In this document: positions 1-7,397 of the stretch, piece after piece
Position numbering within the stretch: the first letter of the stretch is position 1
How the letters are laid out: each line of letters starts with the position of its first letter
Source: Bacteroidota bacterium
GTDB taxonomy: Bacteria; Bacteroidota; Ignavibacteria; Tepidaquicellales; Tepidaquicellaceae
DNA length: 16,096 nucleotides
NCBI GenBank assembly: GCA_023429265.1
Contig: JAEYVS010000065.1
Location: forward strand, 1 to 16,096
Direction of reading: 5' to 3'
The notes under the pieces: model-generated
The model's input: the letters and a program-made list of their open reading frames with translations, nothing else
Told to the model about the DNA's origin: nothing
Databases searched by the model: none
Translations under genes and position numbers: made by a program

Positions 1-1
1 C

Positions 2-361
2 GGAAGACAGGATATTGGAGGTATCTATGCTCAAAATATAAATATGAACGGTACCTTTGGCGGTCCCACAGGGATCACCAATATTAACTCTAATCCGGAT
101 GCATTCAGGCTCGATCAGAATTACCCGAATCCGTTTAACCCGGAAACGAACATAAATTTCAGTTTACCCGAAATTTCGGATATCAGTTTCACTATTTATA
201 ATTCTCTCGGACAGAAGGTTTATACATTGGCTCAAAGAAGTGTTTCAGCTGGAAGTCATACAATAAACTGGAACGCGGCATCCTTCCCTACCGGAGTGTA
301 TTTCTATAAGCTCGAAGCAGAAAATCTCTCCGACACAAAAAAGATGTTACTTGTTAAATAG
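2..361 (+). CDS. C-terminal part of a T9SS-secreted protein (partial)
   Basis: The frame is open from base 2 to a TAG at 359-361, so this is the 3' end of a gene that starts upstream of the window. The first in-frame ATG, at 44, is probably internal, because the codons before it read as ordinary protein (including IYAQNIN). Bases 122-142 encode YPNPFNP, the start of the type A T9SS sorting domain. The typical pattern follows: a beta-sandwich segment, a YNSLGQ motif, a GVYFYKLE motif and a basic KKMLLVK end. In this family the tail directs export across the outer membrane and is normally cleaved off. The functional part of the protein lies outside the window, so no activity can be assigned. 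The end of the gene is part of a tandem duplication. Confidence 0.88.
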   Translation, partial: GRQDIGGIYAQNINMNGTFGGPTGITNINSNPDAFRLDQNYPNPFNPETNINFSLPEISDISFTIYNSLGQKVYTLAQRSVSAGSHTINWNAASFPTGVYFYKLEAENLSDTKKMLLVK

Positions 362-388
362 CATCAGCTATGACAAGGAATCCCGCTT
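346..388 (+). repeat. Copy 1 of an exact 43-bp tandem repeat
   Basis: This copy overlaps the last five codons and the stop of the upstream T9SS gene. It is identical to bases 397-439, with a 51-bp offset. It runs into CCGCT-TT-AGCGG (384-395), a short perfect hairpin. Confidence 0.9.
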
Positions 389-396
389 TAGCGGTG

Positions 397-439
397 GTTA
401 CTTGTTAAATAGCATCAGCTATGACAAGGAATCCCGCTT
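397..439 (+). repeat. Copy 2 of the 43-bp repeat, with a nested hairpin
   Basis: It is identical to 346-388, including a second non-coding copy of the end of the upstream gene. After base 439 a self-complementary segment (GTCCC-TTC-GGGAC, 440-452) sits where copy 1 has only its loop. The outer arms CCGCT and AGCGG are kept on both sides, so the copy 1 hairpin is lengthened rather than destroyed. Confidence 0.9.
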
Positions 440-470
440 GTCCCTTCGGGACTTTAGCGGTGGCTGCTAA

Positions 471-531
471 TTAAATAGCGAAGCGATTGATTAGTAGTCC
501 CGCCCTTCAGCGCTTTAGCAGGGACTATTAA
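471..531 (+). repeat. Diverged third repeat copy with a long palindrome
   Basis: It begins with the same TTAAATAGC as the other copies (354-362, 405-413), then a spacer of similar length and a related TCCCGC. Bases 491-501 pair with 521-531: 11 bp including one G-U, with a core of TAGTCCC and GGGACTA. The layout resembles a REP-type extragenic palindrome. It lacks a T-tract suited to termination. Confidence 0.6.
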
Positions 532-560
532 TAAAACAATATAAACATTAGAACAAGCTT

Positions 561-584
561 AAAGCCTCCTTAAGGGAGGCTTTT
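561..584 (+). terminator. Intrinsic terminator, probably bidirectional
   Basis: The stem AAAGCCTCC (561-569) pairs with GGAGGCTTT (575-583) around a 5-nt loop and runs into TTTT on the plus strand. It ends one base from the stop of the minus-strand gene at 586. It may also end that transcript, although the minus-side T-tract is weaker. Confidence 0.75.
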
Positions 585-585
585 G

Positions 586-960
586 TTATTCGATTATTAT
601 CTTGACGTCTTCACCCTTACCGGTCTGAACATTCATTATCGTCCCGATTGCTTCATTCTCGATCGCTGATGTGATGGCATCCATATCGATGTTCTTATCA
701 TTAATATGACCTTTGATATCAAGCGGTAACTTACCCAGAGCCTTTACGCTGGCTTTAATGAATTTCATCGGAAAATTTATATTCACATCTTCTCCGTTTG
801 CCTTTATTACTTTGATTATCAGCTTTTTTGCTTTCCCTTTTGGGTTTTCTTCATTTGAAGTTTGGTCTCCTCTTAAGGCTTCAATCAGTTCGGCGGCTTT
901 GTCGGAATTGATCTTCCCATCCTCCACCATTTTCAGGATTCGTTTTATATTCTCATCCAT
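586..960 (-). CDS. SHOCT-like / YvlB-type small protein of unknown function
   Basis: This is a 124-residue protein with no signal peptide or membrane segment. Residues 5-30 form a helical hairpin (ILKMVEDGKINSDKAAELIEAL) of the SHOCT-like kind found in YvlB/LiaX-type and DUF2089-associated proteins. A lysine-rich linker follows, then a C-terminal part with alternating hydrophobic residues (KLIIKVIKANGEDVNINFPM, and a final VKIIIE) as in the YvlB-type C-terminal region. The ATG at 958-960 has a good AAGGAG eight bases upstream (969-974), which fixes the start. It lies 39 bp behind the DUF2089 gene on the same strand and is probably co-transcribed with it. The family is assigned from motif memory. 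The biochemical role is unknown. Confidence 0.72.
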   Translation of the reverse strand: MDENIKRILKMVEDGKINSDKAAELIEALRGDQTSNEENPKGKAKKLIIKVIKANGEDVNINFPMKFIKASVKALGKLPLDIKGHINDKNIDMDAITSAIENEAIGTIMNVQTGKGEDVKIIIE

Positions 961-999
961 TATTTTTTCTCCTTATTTTTTATAAATTATGATTATCAT

Positions 1000-1368
1000 T
1001 TACTTTTTTTTGAGATTGTGTAATGCTTCGTCGGCATCTATTTCACCTTTCTCCAGCCTGTCAAGTATATCACTTGCACTGTTATTTTCAGGCACATCCT
1101 CCACCGAATATCCTAAAGCCTTTATAACATCGTCTAATTTTCCCCTTACAGTCGGATAGGAAATACCCATATCTTTTTCAACATCCTTTATGCTTCCCCT
1201 GTTTTTCAGAAAGATCTTAGCGAATTTCAGCTGTTCCTCGCTCAATGATTCAAACTTTGAAAATGAAAAATCACTTTCGATCACGGTTCCGCAGGTATTA
1301 CAGGAAAGTCGCTCTACCTTCATTTTTGAGCTGCAAACCGGACATGTACTCAATAATTTATATGACAT
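1000..1368 (-). CDS. DUF2089 family protein (zinc ribbon plus HTH)
   Basis: This 122-residue protein matches the DUF2089 layout. It has an N-terminal zinc ribbon (C9, C12, C23, C26), then a helix-turn-helix-like segment around residues 45-80 containing DVEKDMGISYPTVRGKLD. A C-terminal helical hairpin (ILDRLEKGEIDADEALHNL, about 101-119) resembles the N-terminus of the neighbouring protein. The HTH and zinc ribbon suggest a DNA-binding regulator, but no target is visible. A protein that controls its own operon is one inference. The ATG at 1366-1368 has no clear SD. A candidate promoter (TTG, 20 bp, TAAGTTAG) lies upstream at 1414-1444 on the minus strand. Confidence 0.85.
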   Translation of the reverse strand: MSYKLLSTCPVCSSKMKVERLSCNTCGTVIESDFSFSKFESLSEEQLKFAKIFLKNRGSIKDVEKDMGISYPTVRGKLDDVIKALGYSVEDVPENNSASDILDRLEKGEIDADEALHNLKKK

Positions 1369-1413
1369 ATTGAAAAATTAATAATTTATGAAAAAACTTA
1401 ATATTCTTAATCT

Positions 1414-1444
1414 CTAACTTAATTTATTTAATTAATACGGTCAA
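1414..1444 (-). promoter_or_regulatory. Candidate Bacteroidota-type promoter for the DUF2089 operon
   Basis: Read on the minus strand, TTG (1442-1444) is followed after 20 bp by TAAGTTAG (1414-1421). This fits the TTG-N(about 20)-TAnnTTnG pattern, and a start near 1407 would give a leader of about 40 nt. The call is motif-based only, in AT-rich DNA. Confidence 0.4.
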
Positions 1445-1644
1445 GATATTAAAAAAGTTTCATATAATATTAATCTTTCCTATTAATCATTTTATTGTGG
1501 TTTCATTTGGGATAAATTTCGCTGTATTTTGGGTTATCATAATTGCTGTTTATTGAAATACTATCATATCTTAAAAAATTTGAGTACAGTATTTGTCTTT
1601 AAACTCACAGCCATTTTCAATATTTTAAAAAAATAAGGAATTAT

Positions 1645-2955
1645 TTGAATAAATTAATAGAGACATCACAGGAAAGAGAAAGAACGGTACTTGTATGCTT
1701 TTCCGTAAAAGGTGACCCCAAGCATTACCATCCCGAAGATTCACTCAATGAATTAAAATTTCTTGCTGAAACAGCCGGAGCGAATGTTGTAAAGACATAT
1801 TACCAGCAGCGTGACAGCTTCGATTCTAAGTACCTAATCGGAAAAGGAAAAGCGCAGGAAATCGCTGAATACGTTGAGACCCATGAAATAAAACTCGTGA
1901 TATTTGAAAACGAGCTCGGGTACTCCCAGCTACGTAACCTCGAGCAGAAAATTAAATGCAAGATCATAGATAAGTCTAATCTTATCCTCGACATCTTCGC
2001 GGCTAACGCTCGTACATCACAGGCAAAGCTTCAGGTAGAGCTTGCTCAGCTTGAATACCTTCTGCCAAGATTGACACGTCAATGGACACACTTATCCAAA
2101 CAGTTCGGGGGTATCGGAACAAAGGGTCCGGGTGAAACTCAGATCGAGACGGACAGACGTTTGATTCGTAACCGCATTTCCTCGCTTAAGGAGAAACTGA
2201 AAAAGATTGATACTCAGGCTCGCACTCAGTCATCTGAGAGAAGCAAGTATTTCCGCATATCACTCGTAGGGTACACAAACGTAGGAAAATCTACGCTGTT
2301 GAATACTCTGACTAACGCGAATGTGTTAGTGGAAGATAAGCTCTTTGCGACTCTCGATACATCGACGAAGATTCTAAGGCTTACCAATATCAAAGCCGAT
2401 GGTGTTACAAAGTTTCCTAAAAAAGTTTTGATCTCTGACACAGTCGGATTCATAAAAAATCTCCCGCACGGGCTGATAGAATCCTTTAAATCTACACTAT
2501 CAGAAGCTGTCGAATCAGATATCCTGCTTCACGTCATAGATATCTCTAATCCGCATTACGAAGACCAGATAGAAACTGTTGAAGAGACACTAAAGCAGAT
2601 CGATGCTGATAAAAAGAATGTAGTTAGGGTTTACAATAAGGTCGATAAATTTCACGATCCTGAGCTATTCGCCCATATTAAAGAGCAATTCCCCCACTCT
2701 GTATTCATATCAGCAGAGAAGGGCCTGAATGTAAATGCCCTCGTGGAAATGATCAAAGACATCCTTACATCGGAAAATAAGCTCAGTATATTTGAAATTG
2801 AAGCCGGAGACTATAAAAAATTAAGCGAGATCTACGAATCATCCGAAGTTCACGATGTAAAGTATCATGATGATAAGATCGAAGTTACCTTACGAACCAG
2901 TGACAAGAGATTTCTTAAGCCTGTAAAAACCAAAAAGGATAAGATCAGTAAATGA
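1645..2955 (+). CDS. hflX: GTPase HflX
   Basis: This is a 436-residue ribosome-associated GTPase; characterised HflX proteins split or rescue stalled ribosomes. The N-terminal HflX domain covers about residues 10-110. The family-specific segment GGIGTKGPGETQIETDRR (about 153-170) is followed by a coiled linker to about 200. The G domain shows G1 GYTNVGKST (209-217), G3 DTVGF (265-269), G4 NKVD (331-334) and G5 SAEKG. A short C-terminal domain follows, as in many family members. The start is a TTG at 1645 with AAGGA five bases upstream (1635-1639); no in-frame ATG gives a complete N-terminus. The stop overlaps the next gene's ATG (ATGA, 2952-2955), which implies translational coupling. No catalytic motif is missing. 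Confidence 0.96.
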   Translation: MNKLIETSQERERTVLVCFSVKGDPKHYHPEDSLNELKFLAETAGANVVKTYYQQRDSFDSKYLIGKGKAQEIAEYVETHEIKLVIFENELGYSQLRNLEQKIKCKIIDKSNLILDIFAANARTSQAKLQVELAQLEYLLPRLTRQWTHLSKQFGGIGTKGPGETQIETDRRLIRNRISSLKEKLKKIDTQARTQSSERSKYFRISLVGYTNVGKSTLLNTLTNANVLVEDKLFATLDTSTKILRLTNIKADGVTKFPKKVLISDTVGFIKNLPHGLIESFKSTLSEAVESDILLHVIDISNPHYEDQIETVEETLKQIDADKKNVVRVYNKVDKFHDPELFAHIKEQFPHSVFISAEKGLNVNALVEMIKDILTSENKLSIFEIEAGDYKKLSEIYESSEVHDVKYHDDKIEVTLRTSDKRFLKPVKTKKDKISK

Positions 2956-3389
2956 TAAGAAGCGACTTTATTACACGCGAGATTGAAATTTTCATTAAAT
3001 CCCTCGCGAACATACTGCTTAAAAAAGAACAGGATCAGTTGGATGAAGCCCGGCACGAAGTAAACTCTACTTCTTTAAATCTCGTTGGTCTGGATATTCC
3101 TATGCTGCTCACACTACCCGGGGAAACTATTCTCCACCTGATGAATGTAACAGGTAGCTTCAACCATATGAAATGCTATATGCTCGCGGAACTTTTGATG
3201 CAGGAAGCAGAAATTCGTGACCTGCAGGGAAATGAAGATTCAATGGGTCTTTACGAAAGAGCACTGATATTGTTTAATCAGTTGAAACCGGATGAGCTTG
3301 ACCTGCTCATTGAAGGAGATCCCGATGCAAAGATTAAAGATGCCATTTCCACCATCGAATTAAATCTTAATAAAAACAAAAATAAATAA
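2952..3389 (+). CDS. DUF6483-like helical protein of unknown function
   Basis: This 145-residue, mostly helical protein has no signal peptide. The beginning (MIRSDFITREIEIFIKSLANILLKK) followed by a hydrophobic stretch LVGLDIPMLLTLPGETIL resembles the DUF6483 family (moderate recognition). The second half, containing the segment MQEAEIRDLQGNEDSMGLYERALILFNQL, looks like a single TPR-type helix pair. The C-terminus is lysine- and asparagine-rich. The ATG overlaps the hflX stop and only 3 bp separate the stop from the next gene, so it is almost certainly translated as part of this operon. No enzymatic motif was seen. A scaffold or binding role is a guess from the helical repeat. Confidence 0.75.
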   Translation: MIRSDFITREIEIFIKSLANILLKKEQDQLDEARHEVNSTSLNLVGLDIPMLLTLPGETILHLMNVTGSFNHMKCYMLAELLMQEAEIRDLQGNEDSMGLYERALILFNQLKPDELDLLIEGDPDAKIKDAISTIELNLNKNKNK

Positions 3390-3392
3390 TAA

Positions 3393-4574
3393 ATGCGGGA
3401 CGTTTCAGTTTACAATGGAGTGGATTACTATCTGCTCGACGATCATCTTACAGACGAAGAAAAAGCAATTCGCGATACCATACGGGATTTTGTCAATGAA
3501 GAGGTGCTGCCCATAATAGAAGAGTATAACCAGGAAATGAAATTTCCTTCGCAGCTCGTACCAAAAATGGCTGAACTGGGAGTTTTCGGACCTACACTGC
3601 CTGAGGAATACGGCGGTATGGGCGTTAATAACGTTGCATACGGGTTAATTATGCAGGAGCTTGAACGCGGTGACAGTGGTGTCCGCAGCTTTGCTTCAGT
3701 GCAGTCATCTCTGGTGATGTATCCGATATACGCTTTCGGCAGCGAGGAGCAGAAGAAACATTACCTACCTAAGCTTGCCCGTGCTGAATTTATCGGTTGT
3801 TTCGGTCTGACCGAACCCGATTACGGAAGTAACCCCGGTGGAATGATCACCAAAGCTGAGAAAGTTGATGGCGGATATTTGCTTAATGGAGCGAAAATGT
3901 GGATAACAAATGGCACTATCGCTGACGTAGCTGTCGTCTGGGCAAAGCTTGACGGAAAAGTAAGAGGCTTCCTCGTGGACAAAGGGACAAAAGGTTTCTC
4001 TGCGCCCGAAATGAAAGGAAAGCTTTCTCTCCGCGCTTCCATTACATCTGAACTCGTCTTTGAAGACTGCCTCATCCCTGAAGAAAATATTCTACCGGAG
4101 AGCAGCGGTCTCAAATCCCCGCTCTCCTGTCTCACACAGGCAAGGTACGGTATTGCCTGGGGTACACTCGGAATGGCTATGGAATGTTATCACACAGCAT
4201 TGAAGTATACACTTTCACGCAAACAATTTTCTAAACCTCTCGCGGCTTACCAGATCACTCAGGAAAAGCTAGCTTATATGCTTTCTGAAATTACAAAAGG
4301 ACAGCTGCTCGTTTTCCATTTAGCTAAGCTAAAGGACTCCGGGAAAATGCGTCCTCAGCACGTATCGATGGCAAAACGAAATAACTGCGAAATCGCGAAG
4401 ATCATTGCCAGTATGGCGCGTGAGATGCTCGGAGCAAACGGTATTCTCGACGAATATCCTATTATGAGGCACTTAAATAATATTGAATCCGTTAAAACAT
4501 ACGAAGGCACTCACGAAATGCATACACTGATACTCGGTGAAGACGTAACGGGTATAGCAGCATACGATAATTAA
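3393..4574 (+). CDS. gcdH: Acyl-CoA dehydrogenase, glutaryl-CoA dehydrogenase type
   Basis: This 393-residue FAD enzyme has the full acyl-CoA dehydrogenase fold: N-terminal helices (about 20-125), a beta domain (about 130-240, with CFGLTEPDYGSNPGG and KMWITNG) and C-terminal helices. Many segments match my recollection of mitochondrial glutaryl-CoA dehydrogenase: RSFASVQSSL, ARYGIAWGTLG, KRNNC, and TYEGTHE followed by HTLILG. Glu371 in YEGTHE matches the catalytic base. Arg98 in RSFASVQSS matches the arginine that binds the glutaryl carboxylate. The likely reaction is oxidation and decarboxylation of glutaryl-CoA to crotonyl-CoA, in lysine/tryptophan or aromatic breakdown. A related short-chain substrate cannot be excluded. 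It has no SD and starts 3 bp after the preceding stop. No electron-transfer flavoprotein or other pathway gene is adjacent. Confidence 0.9.
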   Translation: MRDVSVYNGVDYYLLDDHLTDEEKAIRDTIRDFVNEEVLPIIEEYNQEMKFPSQLVPKMAELGVFGPTLPEEYGGMGVNNVAYGLIMQELERGDSGVRSFASVQSSLVMYPIYAFGSEEQKKHYLPKLARAEFIGCFGLTEPDYGSNPGGMITKAEKVDGGYLLNGAKMWITNGTIADVAVVWAKLDGKVRGFLVDKGTKGFSAPEMKGKLSLRASITSELVFEDCLIPEENILPESSGLKSPLSCLTQARYGIAWGTLGMAMECYHTALKYTLSRKQFSKPLAAYQITQEKLAYMLSEITKGQLLVFHLAKLKDSGKMRPQHVSMAKRNNCEIAKIIASMAREMLGANGILDEYPIMRHLNNIESVKTYEGTHEMHTLILGEDVTGIAAYDN

Positions 4575-4590
4575 TAACTGAAACTTCTAA

Positions 4591-5814
4591 ATGAAATCAT
4601 TCGAGATACCCATATACTATAGAAGTCCGCTTATTACGGCTATCAAAAATTCCCGGAAGGTCACCGATCCGCGCAAAAAAGATTATTCACCTACCGAACT
4701 TGATTTTGGACCCGTAAAGTTTTACATAGCGCGCCATTTCGGATTCTGCTATGGAGTCGAAAATGCAATCGAGATTTCATACAAAGCTGTTGAAGAAAAC
4801 CCTGACAAACGCGTTTTCCTGCTCAGTGAAATGATCCATAACCAACAGGTAAATGCCGACCTTAATAAGCGCGGAGTTAAATTTATAATGAAAACCAACG
4901 GCGAGCAGATCATACCGTGGGATGAAATTAAAGCTGACGACATAGTAATAATCCCCGCATTCGGGACTACCCTCGAAACGGAAAAGATACTTAATGACAT
5001 TGGAGTTGATACAGTTGAGTACAATACTACGTGCCCGTTCGTGGAAAAGGTCTGGAACCGCGCCACCGGACTCGGCGAAACCGGATATACCATTGTCGTT
5101 CACGGAAAATACAGGCACGAAGAAACCCGCGCTACATTTTCCCATAGTAAAGAAAATGCTCCTACAATAGTAGTCCGTGACTTTGAGGAAACAAAGATCC
5201 TTGGTGACTACATGCTCGGTAAAATCTCGTTTGATACATTTAATGAACTGTTTAAAGACCGTTATTCAGTGAATTTCGATCCTGCATCATCGCTTGAAAA
5301 AATAGGTGTAGTAAACCAGACTACAATGCTCGCGACCGAAACCCAGGAAATTGCTAATTACCTGAAAGAAGTAATGCTCCAAAAATATGGTGAAGAAACC
5401 CTGAAAGATCATTTCGCTGATACCCGTGACACACTTTGCTATGCCACTCACGATAATCAGCGCGCAACATACGGGCTTCTCGAACAAAACGCCGACCTGG
5501 CAATAGTTGTAGGGGGCTATAACAGTTCAAATACTTCCCATATAGTAGAGTTATGTGAAGAAATACTTCCCACATACTATATCTCTTCAGCGGATAAGAT
5601 CCTCAGCAATAACCTGATCAGCCATTTCAATTTCCATAAACACGAGGAGCTCACCACAGAAAACTTTCTTCCCGCTAAAACACCTGTAAAGATAATCCTT
5701 ACCAGCGGAGCATCCTGTCCTGATGCCCTGGTTGAGGAAGTGATGATGAAGATCCTGTCCTATTTCGATGGTGTAAGACCCGTTGAAGAATTACTCGAGG
5801 AGTTCCAAAATTAA
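4591..5814 (+). CDS. ispH: 4-hydroxy-3-methylbut-2-enyl diphosphate reductase
   Basis: The protein catalyses the last MEP-pathway step, reducing HMBPP to IPP and DMAPP with a [4Fe-4S] cluster. The three cluster cysteines are visible: C53 in GFCYGV, C148 in TTCPFV and C283 in DTLCYATHDNQ. The substrate-binding motifs HGKYRHEET, NSSNTSH and SGASCPD are also present. At 407 residues it is longer than the roughly 310-residue enterobacterial form. The first 40 or so residues precede the core, and residues about 205-225 form an insertion (LGDYMLGKISFDTF region), as in the plant and cyanobacterial class. The ATG is 16 bp after the preceding stop and lacks an SD. The stop overlaps the stop of the convergent gene, and no terminator lies between them. 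Confidence 0.95.
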   Translation: MKSFEIPIYYRSPLITAIKNSRKVTDPRKKDYSPTELDFGPVKFYIARHFGFCYGVENAIEISYKAVEENPDKRVFLLSEMIHNQQVNADLNKRGVKFIMKTNGEQIIPWDEIKADDIVIIPAFGTTLETEKILNDIGVDTVEYNTTCPFVEKVWNRATGLGETGYTIVVHGKYRHEETRATFSHSKENAPTIVVRDFEETKILGDYMLGKISFDTFNELFKDRYSVNFDPASSLEKIGVVNQTTMLATETQEIANYLKEVMLQKYGEETLKDHFADTRDTLCYATHDNQRATYGLLEQNADLAIVVGGYNSSNTSHIVELCEEILPTYYISSADKILSNNLISHFNFHKHEELTTENFLPAKTPVKIILTSGASCPDALVEEVMMKILSYFDGVRPVEELLEEFQN

Positions 5815-7232
5815 TCCTTTCTGTCCTTAGACAACTTTCCTGCCATCTCTGTCACCCAATGCTTTTCCTTTCCGGGTCTGAGTTTTTCAAGCCTGATCAT
5901 CAGTTTATCTACACGGTCTTTATCGTACAGTGACTTTAGCTCTGTGAGATCCGCCACTGCCTTTACAAAGTTTGTGTAATGTTCAAAAACATCCGGGGGC
6001 ATTTGTTTTTGATTCTTTGCCAGGTAGTGCTTGTAACTATCCATGTAGGATATCAGTGTTTCCAGGTAACCCAGCTCATAGTATAGCTTCATTGTGATAT
6101 TGCGTTTTCTGAGATTCAGAACTACAGGTTCAAAATTTACTTTCAAAATATACTCGAGTGCTTTCTCCTTATCCCCTTTAACATAATTTATGTTAGAGTA
6201 GCTTAAACTAATTGTATCCTCTTTTTCATTTCCCGGGAGATAATCACCATAATTTCTTATAAACTCCTCAGCCCATATAAAATCTCCGACAGCTATTGCA
6301 TCATCCACAATTCTCTCAAATCTCAGTGGAGCTATGTAATTATCCTTAGTCAAAGCGTTTACTTTATCCGACATTTTATGCACTTCCAGCCGCTCTTTGA
6401 TAAACTCCTTGTCCCCAAACGCAATTCTCTTATTTGCATAATTCAGGAGTATAACAAAAGCATTATACTTTTCAACATGTGTTATTACTTCAGCATACTT
6501 TTCACTTAATTTCTTCAATAAATAAAAATGCTGAGTATTCTCATATTCGAGTAAAGTCATTACCTGGTAGTAGATTATTTCTATGGCCGGTACTCCCAGA
6601 AAGTTATTCTTTTGAACATAATCAAGAACTTCCCTCTCCATTGGAATTCCGGATTCCTTTTCGAGAGACCGCACATTCTGATTGTAAAAAAACCTGCATT
6701 CTTTCAGGATTTCAATGGCATAAAACCGTATCATTGCTTCCGTACGGCCTCCCTGATCTGTAATGAATTCCTTTCGTTTGGAATTAAAATCCCTTTCGGC
6801 GCTGATAGCTTCAAAATCCGCCAGATGATAACTATAATCGTTCGGGTTTATTTCATCGATTTTCTTTCTGCAGGATTTCAGATTTCTCTCAAATAATTTA
6901 TCGAGATCTCTTGAGTTCAGCTCAGTGAGTGTATGCAGTTTTATCACGTGCTCGTGCTTCCTAAGATTCAGCACTCCCAGGTATTCCTCTGACAACTTCA
7001 AAAGTTCTGAAAGTATATAACGGATGTTTTCATCCTTATATTCCTTATCTCCATATATATGTTTGTGGATTTCTTCTTTTGTTGGCAGGGTATCATTTTC
7101 ACAGATCAATTCATAGGCTAGCGAAAGATTCCTGTTTGTATTGTAAAATGGTGATTCGAGGAATTTACCGAATTCCTTACGCTCGCTTCCACTTAAAGAA
7201 TTAAATATTTCGGCAAATTTGCTCTTTTCCAT
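5811..7232 (-). CDS. Large helical protein of unknown function
   Basis: I do not recognise a named family. The protein has 473 residues, is highly charged and almost entirely helical, with no signal peptide, membrane segment or cysteine-rich motif. The beginning (a serine/glycine-rich turn, then ERKEFGKFLESPFYNTN) is a pattern I associate with lineage-restricted Bacteroidota proteins. Repeating helical pairs through the middle (for example YAIEILKECRFFY, FIWAEEFIRNYGDYL, KGDKEKALEYILKVN) suggest a TPR-like solenoid. ATG at 7230-7232 is chosen; GTG at 7236-7238 would add two residues, and neither has an SD. A perfect TAACTTTG promoter element lies about 45 bp upstream. The stop overlaps the ispH stop. 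Confidence 0.78.
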   Translation of the reverse strand: MEKSKFAEIFNSLSGSERKEFGKFLESPFYNTNRNLSLAYELICENDTLPTKEEIHKHIYGDKEYKDENIRYILSELLKLSEEYLGVLNLRKHEHVIKLHTLTELNSRDLDKLFERNLKSCRKKIDEINPNDYSYHLADFEAISAERDFNSKRKEFITDQGGRTEAMIRFYAIEILKECRFFYNQNVRSLEKESGIPMEREVLDYVQKNNFLGVPAIEIIYYQVMTLLEYENTQHFYLLKKLSEKYAEVITHVEKYNAFVILLNYANKRIAFGDKEFIKERLEVHKMSDKVNALTKDNYIAPLRFERIVDDAIAVGDFIWAEEFIRNYGDYLPGNEKEDTISLSYSNINYVKGDKEKALEYILKVNFEPVVLNLRKRNITMKLYYELGYLETLISYMDSYKHYLAKNQKQMPPDVFEHYTNFVKAVADLTELKSLYDKDRVDKLMIRLEKLRPGKEKHWVTEMAGKLSKDRKD

Positions 7233-7274
7233 ACTCACAGAATATTACAATAAAACCTTAAAATCAAGCTTAAA

Positions 7275-7289
7275 TGCAAAGTTATTGCA
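7275..7289 (-). promoter_or_regulatory. Candidate promoter element flanked by a small inverted repeat
   Basis: On the minus strand, bases 7277-7284 read TAACTTTG, a perfect match to the Bacteroidota -7 consensus TAnnTTTG, upstream of the gene that starts at 7232. It is framed by TGCAA (7275-7279) and TTGCA (7285-7289), which could be a small operator. The upstream TTG is spaced about 25 bp away, which is long. Confidence 0.4.
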
Positions 7290-7330
7290 TATTTTCAACC
7301 TTTTTTCACCAACATTTTACTCAATAATTC

Positions 7331-7362
7331 TTTGAATTATCTACTCCACAATCCTAATTTAG
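7331..7362 (+). promoter_or_regulatory. Candidate promoter of the 7369-7507 short transcript
   Basis: TTTG (7331-7334) is followed by 20 bp and TAATTTAG (7355-7362), one base off TAnnTTTG. A start near 7369 is expected, about 29 nt before the small ORF. Confidence 0.45.
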
Positions 7363-7397
7363 ACTACTTATTTACAATATTAAAAGGAGAAGATAGA

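Noticed and set aside
44..361. ATG at 44 as the true start of the first gene
   Set aside because: The frame is open back to base 2 with protein-like sequence and no SD before 44, so the gene continues upstream of the window.
346..439. Possible CRISPR array
   Set aside because: There are only two direct repeats with no regular spacers and no cas gene. The units contain the end of a gene and extended palindromes.
4749..5145. Antisense ORFs within ispH
   Set aside because: They overlap a certain gene in other frames, have no SD and show no recognisable protein features.
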